DNA of 64,000 bases from the NCBI GenBank assembly GCA_964580105.1, contig CAZOJJ010000001.1:124001-188000 (forward strand), in the 5' to 3' direction. Source of the stretch: CAZOJJ01 sp964580105 (GTDB taxonomy: Bacteria > Bacteroidota > Rhodothermia > Rhodothermales > Rubricoccaceae). The notes beneath the pieces are model-generated. The model had not been told where the DNA came from and searched no databases. It saw only the letters and a program-made list of their open reading frames with translations. The position numbers and the translations under genes are program-made. Numbering within the stretch: the stretch's first letter is position 1; each line of letters begins with the position of its first letter. Shown piece by piece: positions 32,344 through 41,452 of this stretch.

Positions 32344-34119
32344 CTACTTCGGTTGGGCGGTGCCGTCGTCTATCGAGAGGGTCTCCTGCGGCGCCCCGAC
32401 GGCGACGTCCGGGACGGGCGCGGTGTGGCCGTCGCCGGCCGCGCCGTCGCCGCCGAGGACGGCGTAGTAGTCGTACGGGCCGTGGGTGACGAGCGGGGTG
32501 CGGTGGAAGTTGTGGGGGTCCGGCGGGCTGGTGCAGTAGGCCCACTCCAGCGTGACGGCGCCCCACGGGTTGCCCGGCGCTCGCTGGCCCCGGAAGAGCG
32601 AGTGGATGCCGTTGACGAGGACGACGAGCAGCCCGAGGCCGAGCACCCACGAGCCGATGGTGGAGAGCTGGTGGAGCGGCTCCAGCCACGGCATGTCCGG
32701 GTAGTCGTAGTACCGGCGCGGCATGCCCTGGCTGCCCATGATGAACTGGACGAAGAACGTGAGGTTGAAGCCGAGGAAGACGAGCAGCGCCGAGATCTTG
32801 CCCAGCGTCTCGTTGTAGAGCCGGCCGGTCATCTTCGGCCACCAGTAGTGGAGCCCGCCGATGAGCGCCATCACCGTCCCGCCCATCATCACGTAGTGGA
32901 AGTGGGAGACGACGAAGTAGGTGTCGTGGAGGTGGATGTCCACCGCGAGCGCACCCACCATGATGCCGGTCACGCCGCCGATGGTAAACTGGAACAGGAA
33001 CGCGAGCGCGTAGAGCATCGGGGTGACGAGCCACACCGCGCCCTTGTACATCGTCGCCGTCCAGTTGAAGACCTTGATGCCGGACGGGATGCCGATCAGG
33101 AACGTGATCATCGAGAACACCACGGACGAGATCGGGCTCTGCCCGCTCGTGAACATGTGGTGCCCCCACACGAGGAAGCCCAGCAGCGCGATGGCGAGCG
33201 AGGAGAGGGCGACAGCGCGGTAGCCGTACACCTTCTGCCGGCTGAACGTGCCCATCAGCTCCGAGATGATCCCGAAGGCGGGCAGGATCATGATGTAGAC
33301 GGCCGGGTGGCTGTAGAACCAGAAGAAGTGCTGGAAGAGCACCGGGTCCCCGCCGAGGGCCGGGTCGAAGATGCCGATCGAGAGCGCGCGCTCCAGCGCC
33401 AGCAGCACCATCGTGATGCCGATCACGGGCGTGGCCAGGATCTGCACGATGGACGTGGCATAGACGGACCACAGGAAGAGCGGCATCCGGTTCCACGTCA
33501 TCCCCGGCGCGCGCATCTTGTGGATCGTGACGATGAAGTTGAGGCCCGTCAGGATGGAGGAGAACCCGGCGATGAACACGCCGAGCCCCATCGAGAGCAC
33601 GGCCGTCCCGGTCTCCTTCGAGTACGGCGTGTAGAACGTCCAGCCGGTGTCCACGCCGCCGTGGTAGACGGAGAACAGCGCGAAGAGCATCCCGGCCCAG
33701 TAGAGGTAGAGGCTCAGGAGGTTCAGGCGCGGGAAGGCCACGTCCTTCGCCCCGATCATGATGGGGAGGAGGAAGTTGCCCAGCGTGGCCATGATGCTGG
33801 GGATGATGAAGGCGAACACCATCACCACGCCGTGCATCGTGAAGACGCGGTTGTAGGCCTCCGGCCCCATGATCGTCTCGCCCACCGTGAACAGCTCGGC
33901 GCGGACGAGCAGCGCGAGGATGCCGCCGGCGGCGAAGAAGAACGCCACCGAGACCAGGTACATGATCCCGATCCGCTTGTGGTCCACCGTCAGCGCCCAG
34001 GACTTGATCCAGGCCCAGGCGCGGGCGAGGCCGCGGACGTCGTCCGCCGGACGGGGCTCGCGGAGGTAGTTGTGGACGGGCTCGTGACCCGCGGGGTACG
34101 CAGCGGCAATCGTGGCCAT
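32344..34119 (-). CDS. ctaD: cytochrome c oxidase subunit I, A2-type (caa3)
   Basis: 591 aa catalytic subunit of a heme-copper oxygen reductase, reducing O2 and pumping protons. I start at MATIAAAYPAGHEPVH (34119); a longer frame upstream is Pro/Gly-rich. Twelve-helix core with heme ligand region 'FTMHGVVMVFAFIIPS', copper/heme region 'WFYSHPAVYIMILPAFG' (about residues 274-290), 'VWGHHMFTSGQ' and 'HFHYVMMGGTVMALIGG'. The YSHPAVY motif replaces the usual GHPEVY glutamate by Tyr-Ser, which defines A2-type enzymes such as the Rhodothermus marinus caa3 oxidase. The C-terminus extends past the core by a Gly/Asp-rich tail. Confidence 0.94.
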   Translation of the reverse strand: MATIAAAYPAGHEPVHNYLREPRPADDVRGLARAWAWIKSWALTVDHKRIGIMYLVSVAFFFAAGGILALLVRAELFTVGETIMGPEAYNRVFTMHGVVMVFAFIIPSIMATLGNFLLPIMIGAKDVAFPRLNLLSLYLYWAGMLFALFSVYHGGVDTGWTFYTPYSKETGTAVLSMGLGVFIAGFSSILTGLNFIVTIHKMRAPGMTWNRMPLFLWSVYATSIVQILATPVIGITMVLLALERALSIGIFDPALGGDPVLFQHFFWFYSHPAVYIMILPAFGIISELMGTFSRQKVYGYRAVALSSLAIALLGFLVWGHHMFTSGQSPISSVVFSMITFLIGIPSGIKVFNWTATMYKGAVWLVTPMLYALAFLFQFTIGGVTGIMVGALAVDIHLHDTYFVVSHFHYVMMGGTVMALIGGLHYWWPKMTGRLYNETLGKISALLVFLGFNLTFFVQFIMGSQGMPRRYYDYPDMPWLEPLHQLSTIGSWVLGLGLLVVLVNGIHSLFRGQRAPGNPWGAVTLEWAYCTSPPDPHNFHRTPLVTHGPYDYYAVLGGDGAAGDGHTAPVPDVAVGAPQETLSIDDGTAQPK

Positions 34120-34183
34120 GGCGTCAGGTATCGGTTCGGGGCCGCCCGGCGGGCGCCCCGGATTCAACGGCGGCGGAGAGAAG

Positions 34184-35260
34184 CTACTGACCGGCGTCGA
34201 GGCCGGCGGGCGCGGAGGGATCGCCGCCGCCCTCGTCGATGGCGGCGGTGGTGTCCGGGTCGGGAACGGCCGCCCCCTCCGCCTCGGGCGCCTCGGTGGG
34301 GGCGATGCCGCTGAGCTCCTGCATGTAGGCGATCACGCCGAGGATCTCGCGGTCACTCACGACCCCTTCGTAGGGCGGCATCTGGTTCTGGAACCCGGGT
34401 ACGACGTAGGCGCCGGGGTTGAGGATGGACTCGCGGACGTAGGTCTCGTCCACCACGCCGGAGGCGCTGCCGGGGCGCGGCTCCCCCCACGTCCCCGCCC
34501 ACGACGGGCCGACCATCTGGGACCCGTCGAGGGAGTGGCACGCGTTGCAGGCGCGGGCGCTGTAGACCTGCGCGCCGAGCTCGTTGAGCGGGAGGTCCGC
34601 TCCCGCCTCGGCCGACTGCAGGAACGCGTAGAACTCGTCGCGGCCGACGACGTGGATCTTGGCGCCCATGTTCGAGTGGTCCCGCCCGCAGTACTCCGTG
34701 CAGACGACCTGGTAGGTGCCTTCGGCCGGGGCCTCGAACCAGACGTACGTGTACCGGTTGGGCAGCACGTCCATCTTGATCCTGAACTCGGGCACGAAGA
34801 ACGAGTGGATGACGTCCTGGCTCGTCATGATCAGCTTGACGGGCTGCCCGGCCGGGACGGTGAGCTCGCTCTGGGTGACGCGGCCGTCGGGGTACTCGAA
34901 CGTCCAGAACCACTTCTGCCCCTTCACGTAGATCTCGTACGCGTCGGTCGGTGGAATCGAGGTGCCGACGTAGGCGCGGAAGCCGAGGAAGAAGACGATG
35001 AGCACGAGGATGGTCGGGATGACCGACCATGCGAGTTCGAGCGTCTTGCTCTCCTTCACCGGGACGGGCCGCTCGGCGTGGGTGCGGCGGCGGTACTTCC
35101 ACGCGAGGTACACCACCCCGATGGTGACGCCGATGGTGAGGAGGACGCTCGTCCAGAGGATGAAGTTGAAGACGAGGTCGATCTCGCCGGCCGTCGTGGA
35201 GCTCTGCGGAGGCAGCCACAGCGAGCCGCCGTCCGTCCAGAAGGTTGTGCGCTCGTTCAT
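34184..35260 (-). CDS. ctaC: cytochrome c oxidase subunit II with fused cytochrome c domain
   Basis: 358 aa. Two N-terminal membrane helices (about 28-50 and 72-95), then a cupredoxin domain: 'QKWFWTFEYPDG', 'DVIHSFFVPEFRIKMDVLPN' and the CuA site 'CTEYCGRDHSNMGAK' (C, C, H, M ligands, about residues 188-202). A C-terminal cytochrome c domain has 'ARACNACHSLDG' (CxxCH, about 240-251) and 'NQMPPYEGVVSDREI' for the Met ligand. This fusion is what makes the enzyme caa3-type, accepting electrons directly into its own heme c, probably from HiPIP. A ~35-residue Ala/Pro/Asp-rich tail follows. Confidence 0.94.
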   Translation of the reverse strand: MNERTTFWTDGGSLWLPPQSSTTAGEIDLVFNFILWTSVLLTIGVTIGVVYLAWKYRRRTHAERPVPVKESKTLELAWSVIPTILVLIVFFLGFRAYVGTSIPPTDAYEIYVKGQKWFWTFEYPDGRVTQSELTVPAGQPVKLIMTSQDVIHSFFVPEFRIKMDVLPNRYTYVWFEAPAEGTYQVVCTEYCGRDHSNMGAKIHVVGRDEFYAFLQSAEAGADLPLNELGAQVYSARACNACHSLDGSQMVGPSWAGTWGEPRPGSASGVVDETYVRESILNPGAYVVPGFQNQMPPYEGVVSDREILGVIAYMQELSGIAPTEAPEAEGAAVPDPDTTAAIDEGGGDPSAPAGLDAGQ

Positions 35261-35288
35261 CGGTCTTGCAAGGGGCCCGGCGGGCGGC

Positions 35289-36167
35289 TCACGCCGGCGG
35301 CGGGCCCGGGTCTGAGAGGTCCGGGGGGAGGCCCAGCGCGTCCGGGTCGCGGCGGCGGCGTTCGCGGCGCCAGAGCGGGACGAGCACGGCGGCGAGCCCC
35401 ACGAGGAGCAGAACCCCGCCCAGCTTCATGATGCCCAGAATGTAGGGCGTGTAGGACCGCGTGGTGGGGTCGTACTGGAAGCAGGTTAGGAGAAATCGGT
35501 CGAGCGTGGAGCCGACGGTGCCCTCGCCCGCCTCGACGACGGCGAGGCGGAAGTCGCGCGGCGGGTAGGTGAGGCCGTAGAGGTAGCGGGTGACGGTGCC
35601 CTGGGGGCTGAGCAGCGTGAGCACGGCGCCGTGGGCGTACTCGCCCGTTTCGGGCACGAACTCGTAGCCGAAGCCGATCTCGCGCGCCAGCGTCGCGCTC
35701 GCCGCCTCCTCACCGGTCAGGAAGTGCCACGCCCCGGCAATGCCCGGGTGGGCGCCCTCGACGGCAGCCACGTAGCGCGCCTTGGCGGCGGCGGCCCGCG
35801 CGGGCGTGTCGCGCGGGTCGAAGGAGACCGTGACGACCTCGAAGTCCTCGCCCGGCGTCAGGTCGGTCTCGGCCAGCGTCTGCGCCACCGCGTCCAGGAT
35901 GAGGCCGCACAGCATCGGGCAGCTGTGGTAGGTCATCACGAGGACGACGGGCCGATCCTTGCCCAGGAAATCACCGAGGCGGACGGGGGTACCCTCGCTG
36001 TCGACGAACCGCGTGTCCGGCGAAACGGTCTCGCCGAGGCGCTCGGTGACGGTGACTTCGGGCGGCTCGGCGGACGGCCCGCCCATCGGCTGTGCACCAC
36101 CCCGGTCAGCCGTCGCGACGGCAACGGCCGTCAGCAGGAAGACGAGGGCGGCTCGGCGGACGGTCAC
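35289..36167 (-). CDS. SCO1/SenC-family copper chaperone
   Basis: 292 aa thioredoxin-fold protein delivering copper to the CuA site of subunit II. N-terminal signal ('VRRAALVFLLTAVAVATA'), copper motif 'MTYHSCPMLCGLILDAV' (CxxxC, about residues 79-95), 'VSFDPRDTPARAAAAKARYV' and the distal His region 'YEFVPETGEYAHGAVLTLL' (about 188-206; 'GEYAHG'). A C-terminal membrane anchor ('ILGIMKLGGVLLLVGLAAVLVPL', cited KLGGVLLLVGLAAVLVPL, about 247-264) is followed by a basic cytoplasmic tail. Having a C-terminal anchor as well as a signal peptide is a Bacteroidota/Rhodothermia feature. The start overlaps the stop of the preceding gene by four bases. Confidence 0.9.
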   Translation of the reverse strand: MTVRRAALVFLLTAVAVATADRGGAQPMGGPSAEPPEVTVTERLGETVSPDTRFVDSEGTPVRLGDFLGKDRPVVLVMTYHSCPMLCGLILDAVAQTLAETDLTPGEDFEVVTVSFDPRDTPARAAAAKARYVAAVEGAHPGIAGAWHFLTGEEAASATLAREIGFGYEFVPETGEYAHGAVLTLLSPQGTVTRYLYGLTYPPRDFRLAVVEAGEGTVGSTLDRFLLTCFQYDPTTRSYTPYILGIMKLGGVLLLVGLAAVLVPLWRRERRRRDPDALGLPPDLSDPGPPPA

Positions 36168-36901
36168 GGTTCCTCCTGTTGGTCAGACGGCACTCCCGAG
36201 GCCGACGGGTCGGGCGCGGCGATGTTCCCCTCGCCGGCGCCGGCCGCTTCCGCCGGCGTCTCGGCCCCGGGCGTCTCGGCCCCGGGCTCCGGCGCAACCA
36301 CGGCCGGCGCCGGGCTGAGCGAGATCCCGGTGAGGTTGAAGTCGGCGCGGGAGACCGGGGTCTCGGACGGAAGCGCGGTCGTGTCCGACGACGCCACGAG
36401 CGCCATGGCTGCCTCGATGGGGAGGCGGTAGGTACCCTCGGCGTCGGGCGAGGTGGCGTACTGGCTCAGGCGCGCCGCGGCCTCGGCGCGGTTCTCACGC
36501 AGCTCCTCGTAGCGCTCCGCCGGCACGTCGGCCGCTTCCGACTTCGTCGCGTTGAGCTGCGGGAGGTAGAACAGGAAGTAGAGGAAGAGGATGAGGCACA
36601 CGATGGCGACGACCGTCGCGGCGACGAGGCCGAGGACCTGGCCTGCCTCGACCCCCTCGCCCTCGACGCCCAGCCGCTCGGCCTCGGCCTCGGCCTCGGG
36701 GCTGTGCGTGAACTCCTCCTTCACCTTCGTCGCCGCGCCGTGGACGAGGCCGGCGATGGGGCCGGTCGGCTCCTCCTCCTCCGGGCGGATGATCTCGGCG
36801 TCGGCCTCGGGGCGGCGGCCCTCCTGGGGCGTCGGCGCGGGCTCGCCTCGGTGGGGGTTCGGCGTGGTCTCCGGGGGCGTATCGGGCTTGCGTTCTTCCA
36901 T
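36164..36901 (-). CDS. single-pass membrane protein between actF and SCO, unknown function
   Basis: 245 aa. The N-terminal ~95 residues are Pro/Glu-rich and cytoplasmic-looking, one membrane segment follows ('VLGLVAATVVAIVCLILFLYFLFYL', core LVAATVVAIVCLILFLYFLF, about 89-108), then an extracytoplasmic domain with 'AERYEELRENRAEAAARLSQY' (core RYEELRENRAEAAARLSQY) and 'GTYRLPIEAAMALV', ending in a long Pro/Ala/Glu/Thr-rich tail. The 'YRLPIEAAM' block resembles the short motif in ActE/cox-associated proteins that marks an oxidase assembly or linker subunit. I know no firm family. Tight packing (four-base overlap with SCO) argues for a role in ACIII or caa3 assembly. Confidence 0.55.
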   Translation of the reverse strand: MEERKPDTPPETTPNPHRGEPAPTPQEGRRPEADAEIIRPEEEEPTGPIAGLVHGAATKVKEEFTHSPEAEAEAERLGVEGEGVEAGQVLGLVAATVVAIVCLILFLYFLFYLPQLNATKSEAADVPAERYEELRENRAEAAARLSQYATSPDAEGTYRLPIEAAMALVASSDTTALPSETPVSRADFNLTGISLSPAPAVVAPEPGAETPGAETPAEAAGAGEGNIAAPDPSASGVPSDQQEEP

Positions 36902-36992
36902 CGCGGCGGCAGAAACGGGCGGACGGCAGCTTTCGGTCGGTGTCGAAAGCGGCGTGAACCACGGCAGGACGCCCGGTTACGCCGCCGTTCGG

Positions 36993-38339
36993 CTAGGCGT
37001 TCTCGAAGCGGAGCGAGTCGGCGAAGTAGGGATCGTTGTAGGGCGTGAGGCTGTGGCGGGAGGCGCGCCAGAGCGTCGTGCCGAGGAAGAGGCCGAAGAG
37101 GCCCAGCCACATCGTGAAGTCGACCCAGGCGAAGTGGGCGCGGGAGGAGTGGGCGACGGCCTCGAAGCCGACCGTCCCCCCCATGACGGCCTGGCCGTGC
37201 CCGACCGCCCCGGCCGCGCTGTGCGCCGCCTCGGAGGCCATCGTCGGCATCGCCAGCCAGAACAGGTCGAGGAACTGCATCACCAGGAGCCACCCGCACA
37301 TGATGGCGAGCAGCGGGAGCGTCCGCTTGACCTGGCGGACGAGGAGGATGAGGAACGGGAAGACGAAGTGAAACAGGATGAGGCCCCACGTCACCGACTC
37401 CCAGCCGTTCGTGTAGCGGTCCATGAACCAGCGCGTCTCCTCCGGGAGGTCGCCGTACCAGATGAGCATGTACTGGCTGAAGGCGACGTACGTCCAGAAG
37501 ATGACGAAGGCGAAGAGGAACTTGCCGAGGTCGTGGTAATGCTCGCGCGTGATCTCCAGTTCGAGGTAGCCCGCCTTGCGGAAGGTGAGGGCGAGGAAGG
37601 TGATGAGCGCGATGGCCGAGAGCCACGCCCCGGCGAAGAAGTAGACGCCGAACATGGTCGAGAACCAGTGCGGGTCCAGGCTCATCAGGAGGTCGTAGCC
37701 GGCGAAGGCCGTCGTGACCCCGGTGAGCGGGAGTCCGACGCCGCTCCAGAACCGCAGCTTCTGCGTGGTCTCCACGCTCGGCTCGGTGTCCTGCCGCACC
37801 GAGAGGGCGTAGAGGCGGAAGGCCAGGAACGACCAGATCAGGAAGTACGCCGCCAGGCGCACGACGAAGAACGGCGTGTTGAGGTACGCCTGCTTCCCGG
37901 CGAGGATGGGGTCGAACGTGGGCCCGTCGGCCTGGTAGAGCTCGGGGTGCGTCCAGTGGTAGAGGTCGTGCAGCCCGAAGAGCACGAGGGGCAGGCCGAG
38001 TACCGCCAGCAGCGGGAAGTTGGCCGCGAGCAGCTCGGGGATGCGGCGGACGGTGACGCCCCACCGCGCCTTCGTGATGTGGTGGATCATCACGAAGAAC
38101 AGCGCGCCGAGGGCGAGCGAGACGCAGAACGTCCACCCCACGAGGTAGGCGTACCAGAACCGCCGCGCGGCCTCCTCGCCGCCGGCAAGGGCGAGCAGGC
38201 TCAGCACGACGAGGACGGCGCCGAGGCCGGCCGGGACGGCCCACCAGCGGAAATCATCGGAGAACTGGAACGCCCGGGCGACGCGGTCGCGGTCGGCCTC
38301 GGCGGGGTCCAGGAAGAGGCGGGTGAGAGGGTTCGCCAT
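36993..38339 (-). CDS. actF: alternative complex III subunit ActF
   Basis: 448 aa polytopic membrane protein of the quinol:cytochrome c/HiPIP oxidoreductase. About ten hydrophobic segments; recognisable blocks 'YLVGWTFCVSLALGALFFVMIHHITKARWG' (core SLALGALFFVMIHHITKARW, about residues 75-94), 'FFVVRLAAYFLIWSFLAFRLY' region, 'AGYDLLMSLDPHWFSTMFGVY' (core LLMSLDPHWFSTMFGVYFFA, about 214-233), 'GKFLFAFVIFWTYVAFSQYMLIWYGDLPEET' (core FWTYVAFSQYMLIWYGDLPE). ActF is an NrfD-like paralogue of ActC and one of two candidate quinol-binding subunits. Order and orientation within the act operon are standard. Confidence 0.92.
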   Translation of the reverse strand: MANPLTRLFLDPAEADRDRVARAFQFSDDFRWWAVPAGLGAVLVVLSLLALAGGEEAARRFWYAYLVGWTFCVSLALGALFFVMIHHITKARWGVTVRRIPELLAANFPLLAVLGLPLVLFGLHDLYHWTHPELYQADGPTFDPILAGKQAYLNTPFFVVRLAAYFLIWSFLAFRLYALSVRQDTEPSVETTQKLRFWSGVGLPLTGVTTAFAGYDLLMSLDPHWFSTMFGVYFFAGAWLSAIALITFLALTFRKAGYLELEITREHYHDLGKFLFAFVIFWTYVAFSQYMLIWYGDLPEETRWFMDRYTNGWESVTWGLILFHFVFPFLILLVRQVKRTLPLLAIMCGWLLVMQFLDLFWLAMPTMASEAAHSAAGAVGHGQAVMGGTVGFEAVAHSSRAHFAWVDFTMWLGLFGLFLGTTLWRASRHSLTPYNDPYFADSLRFENA

Positions 38340-38348
38340 GGGGGCTGC

Positions 38349-38431
38349 GTCAGTGGTCAGGAGTCCGTGGTCAGTGGCTGTAGCCCGGCCGCCGTGCCCC
38401 GCAACGGACCACGGGCGACGGGCGACGGACT
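38349..38431. repeat. inverted GTCNGTG heptad array between actE and actF
   Basis: Plus-strand heptads GTCAGTG, GTCAGGA, GTCCGTG, GTCAGTG, GCTGTAG (38349-38383) and ACGGACC, ACGGGCG, ACGGGCG, ACGGACT (38404-38431). The last unit contains the actE stop codon. The arms are complementary through the GTCCGTGGTC core. Confidence 0.85.
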
Positions 38432-39095
38432 AGTTCTGGACGTTGACGTTCGGGTTGGAGGTGGCGAGGCGCTCGCGCTCGGGGGCGGGCACGTCCTCGG
38501 CCGTGGCGTTCTGGGAGCGCTGGAGGGCGCGGACGTAGGCGACGATGGCCCACCGGTCGGCCGGGCTGATCTGGTGGCCGTAGCTCGGCATGTTGCGGAC
38601 GCCGTTGGCGATGACGGAGTAGAGGTAGCCGTCCGGCACGGTCCGCAGAAAGTCCGAGTGGTAGGTCGGGGCGGGGACGTAGCCGTAGCCCTGGCCGCCG
38701 TTGCCGGTCATGATGATGCCGCGGCCGTCGCCGGCGTCGCCGTGGCAGACGGCGCAGTAGATGGTGTAGCGCTCCCGGCCGCGCGCCACGAGCGCCTCGG
38801 TGACCGGGACCGGGATCTCGGCGACGAACGCGCCGGCGGCATCGCGGCCGAGCTGGAACGGCGCGTTCTCGGTCGTCCGCAGGTGCCCCCGCGCGACGGT
38901 GCCGGGGACGGGCGTCCGCATCGCCGCGCCGTCGGCGAAGAGGGGGTTGGCCTCCTGCTCCTCGAACCGCTGCTGGAAGTCCATGTTGAGGATCGGGTGG
39001 ACCGGCTGCTTGGAGGAAGTCATTCCCTGGCAGCCGGCCAGGGCCACGGCGGCGAGCGCCAGGGCGGTGAGGAGCGGCGTGGAAAGTCGCGTCAT
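38430..39095 (-). CDS. actE: alternative complex III subunit ActE, mono-heme cytochrome c lipoprotein
   Basis: 221 aa. I use the ATG at 39095 (MTRLSTPLLTALALAAVALAGC), which gives a lipobox LAGC with Cys at residue 22, so the protein is a membrane-anchored lipoprotein. 'HPILNMDFQQRFEEQEANPLF' (core ILNMDFQQRFEEQEANPLF) and 'AMRTPVPGTVARG' are ActE-specific. A single heme site 'YTIYCAVCHGDAGDGRG' (about residues 110-126) and distal Met in 'RNMPSYGHQISPADRW'. It passes electrons from ActA/ActB towards the soluble carrier. The frame extends upstream across a repeat array but has no better start. Confidence 0.92.
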   Translation of the reverse strand: MTRLSTPLLTALALAAVALAGCQGMTSSKQPVHPILNMDFQQRFEEQEANPLFADGAAMRTPVPGTVARGHLRTTENAPFQLGRDAAGAFVAEIPVPVTEALVARGRERYTIYCAVCHGDAGDGRGIIMTGNGGQGYGYVPAPTYHSDFLRTVPDGYLYSVIANGVRNMPSYGHQISPADRWAIVAYVRALQRSQNATAEDVPAPERERLATSNPNVNVQN

Positions 39096-39102
39096 GGGAT
39101 CG

Positions 39103-39175
39103 GTACGGCGTATCGCGTAGCCCGTATTGCGTGAGGGGAGCCCGACCGGGCGCTTACGCAATACGCAGTACGCGC
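39103..39175. repeat. inverted GTATTGC heptad array between actD and actE
   Basis: Plus-strand heptads GTACGGC, GTATCGC, GTAGCCC, GTATTGC, GTGAGGG (39103-39137) face TACGCAA, TACGCAG, TACGCGC (39155-39175). The word recurs 10 kb away at 49261-49319. Confidence 0.85.
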
Positions 39176-39180
39176 CGGCA

Positions 39181-39819
39181 CTAAATCTCTCCGGTGGTGT
39201 GGGGCGGCGTGACGGGCGCGGCGGCCGGCCCGGCGGCCTCGCGGCCGACCGCCTCGGCGCCCTCGTGGCTGACGTACTCGACGGCGAGGGCGCCCTCCTC
39301 GAACAGCGCGTCGGCCGTGGCGCGGCGGTCGAACCGGCCGTCGCCGGCCTGGACGTGGAGGAAGAAACCGTCGTCGGTGGCGCGGCCGAACCGCTCCGAA
39401 TGGAAGAGCGGGTTGTACGGCTTCGGCAGCCCGTTGAGCGCGAGCATCCCGACCACCGCCGCCAGCGCCGAGAACAGCACGGTCAACTCGAAGATGATCG
39501 GCACCGAGGGCTCGATGGAGAAGAGCGGCTTGTTCGAGATGTTGATGGGGTAGTCCACCGCGCTCGTCCACCACTGGAGCCAGTAGCCGAGGGCGGCGCC
39601 GGTGAGGCCGCCGCCGAAGACGATGAACCCGAGCTTGGACTGCCCGAGGCCGATGGCGCGGTCCATGCCGTGAATGGGGAACGGCGTGAAGGTGTCGAGG
39701 CGGGTGTAGCCGCGCTTGCGCAGCGCCTTGACGGCGTCGAGGAGCGCGCCGGGGTCCGAAAACTCGGCGAGCAGGCCGACGTTCTGGTCGGCGATCCGGG
39801 TGCGGAGGGCGTTCAGCAT
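39181..39819 (-). CDS. actD: alternative complex III subunit ActD
   Basis: 212 aa DUF3341 membrane subunit. 'GLLAEFSDPGALLDAVKALRKRGYTRLDTFTPFPIHGMD' is the family opening (core LRKRGYTRLDTFTPFPIHGM, about residues 33-52). Two membrane segments follow ('LGFIVFGGGLTGAALGYWLQW', about 62-82; 'SVPIIFELTVLFSALAAVVGMLAL', core IIFELTVLFSALAAVVGML, about 108-126) and 'LPKPYNPLFHSERFGRATDDGFFL' (core PYNPLFHSERFGRATDDGF). A C-terminal Ala/Pro-rich tail completes it. Structural subunit; no cofactor. It begins seven bases after the actC stop. Confidence 0.92.
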   Translation of the reverse strand: MLNALRTRIADQNVGLLAEFSDPGALLDAVKALRKRGYTRLDTFTPFPIHGMDRAIGLGQSKLGFIVFGGGLTGAALGYWLQWWTSAVDYPINISNKPLFSIEPSVPIIFELTVLFSALAAVVGMLALNGLPKPYNPLFHSERFGRATDDGFFLHVQAGDGRFDRRATADALFEEGALAVEYVSHEGAEAVGREAAGPAAAPVTPPHTTGEI

Positions 39820-39826
39820 GGTCCGA

Positions 39827-41341
<1,515 letters not shown>

Positions 41342-41347
41342 GTTCAG

Positions 41348-41449
41348 GAGAAGAGGAGAGGAAGAGAGAGGGAGGGGAAGAAGCGGGCGCCCGGGGACGG
41401 CGCCGGCGCGCCGCGTCCTTTCTTCCGCTCTTCCGTTCTTCCTGTCATC
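41348..41449. repeat. inverted octad array between actB and actC
   Basis: Plus-strand octads GAGAAGAG, GAGAGGAA, GAGAGAGG, GAGGGGAA, GAAGCGGG (41348-41387) and CTTTCTTC, CGCTCTTC, CGTTCTTC, CTGTCATC (41418-41449). On the coding strand the GAAGA-type arm follows the actB stop and the TTCCTCTC-type arm ends six bases before the actC ATG. A GC-rich centre (41385-41415) would form the loop. Confidence 0.8.
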
Positions 41450-41452
41450 GCA

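Noticed and set aside
38341..38432. Heptad spacers considered as transcription terminators
   Set aside because: They lie inside a co-oriented operon, the stems are imperfect and no T tract follows; junction structure is a better description.
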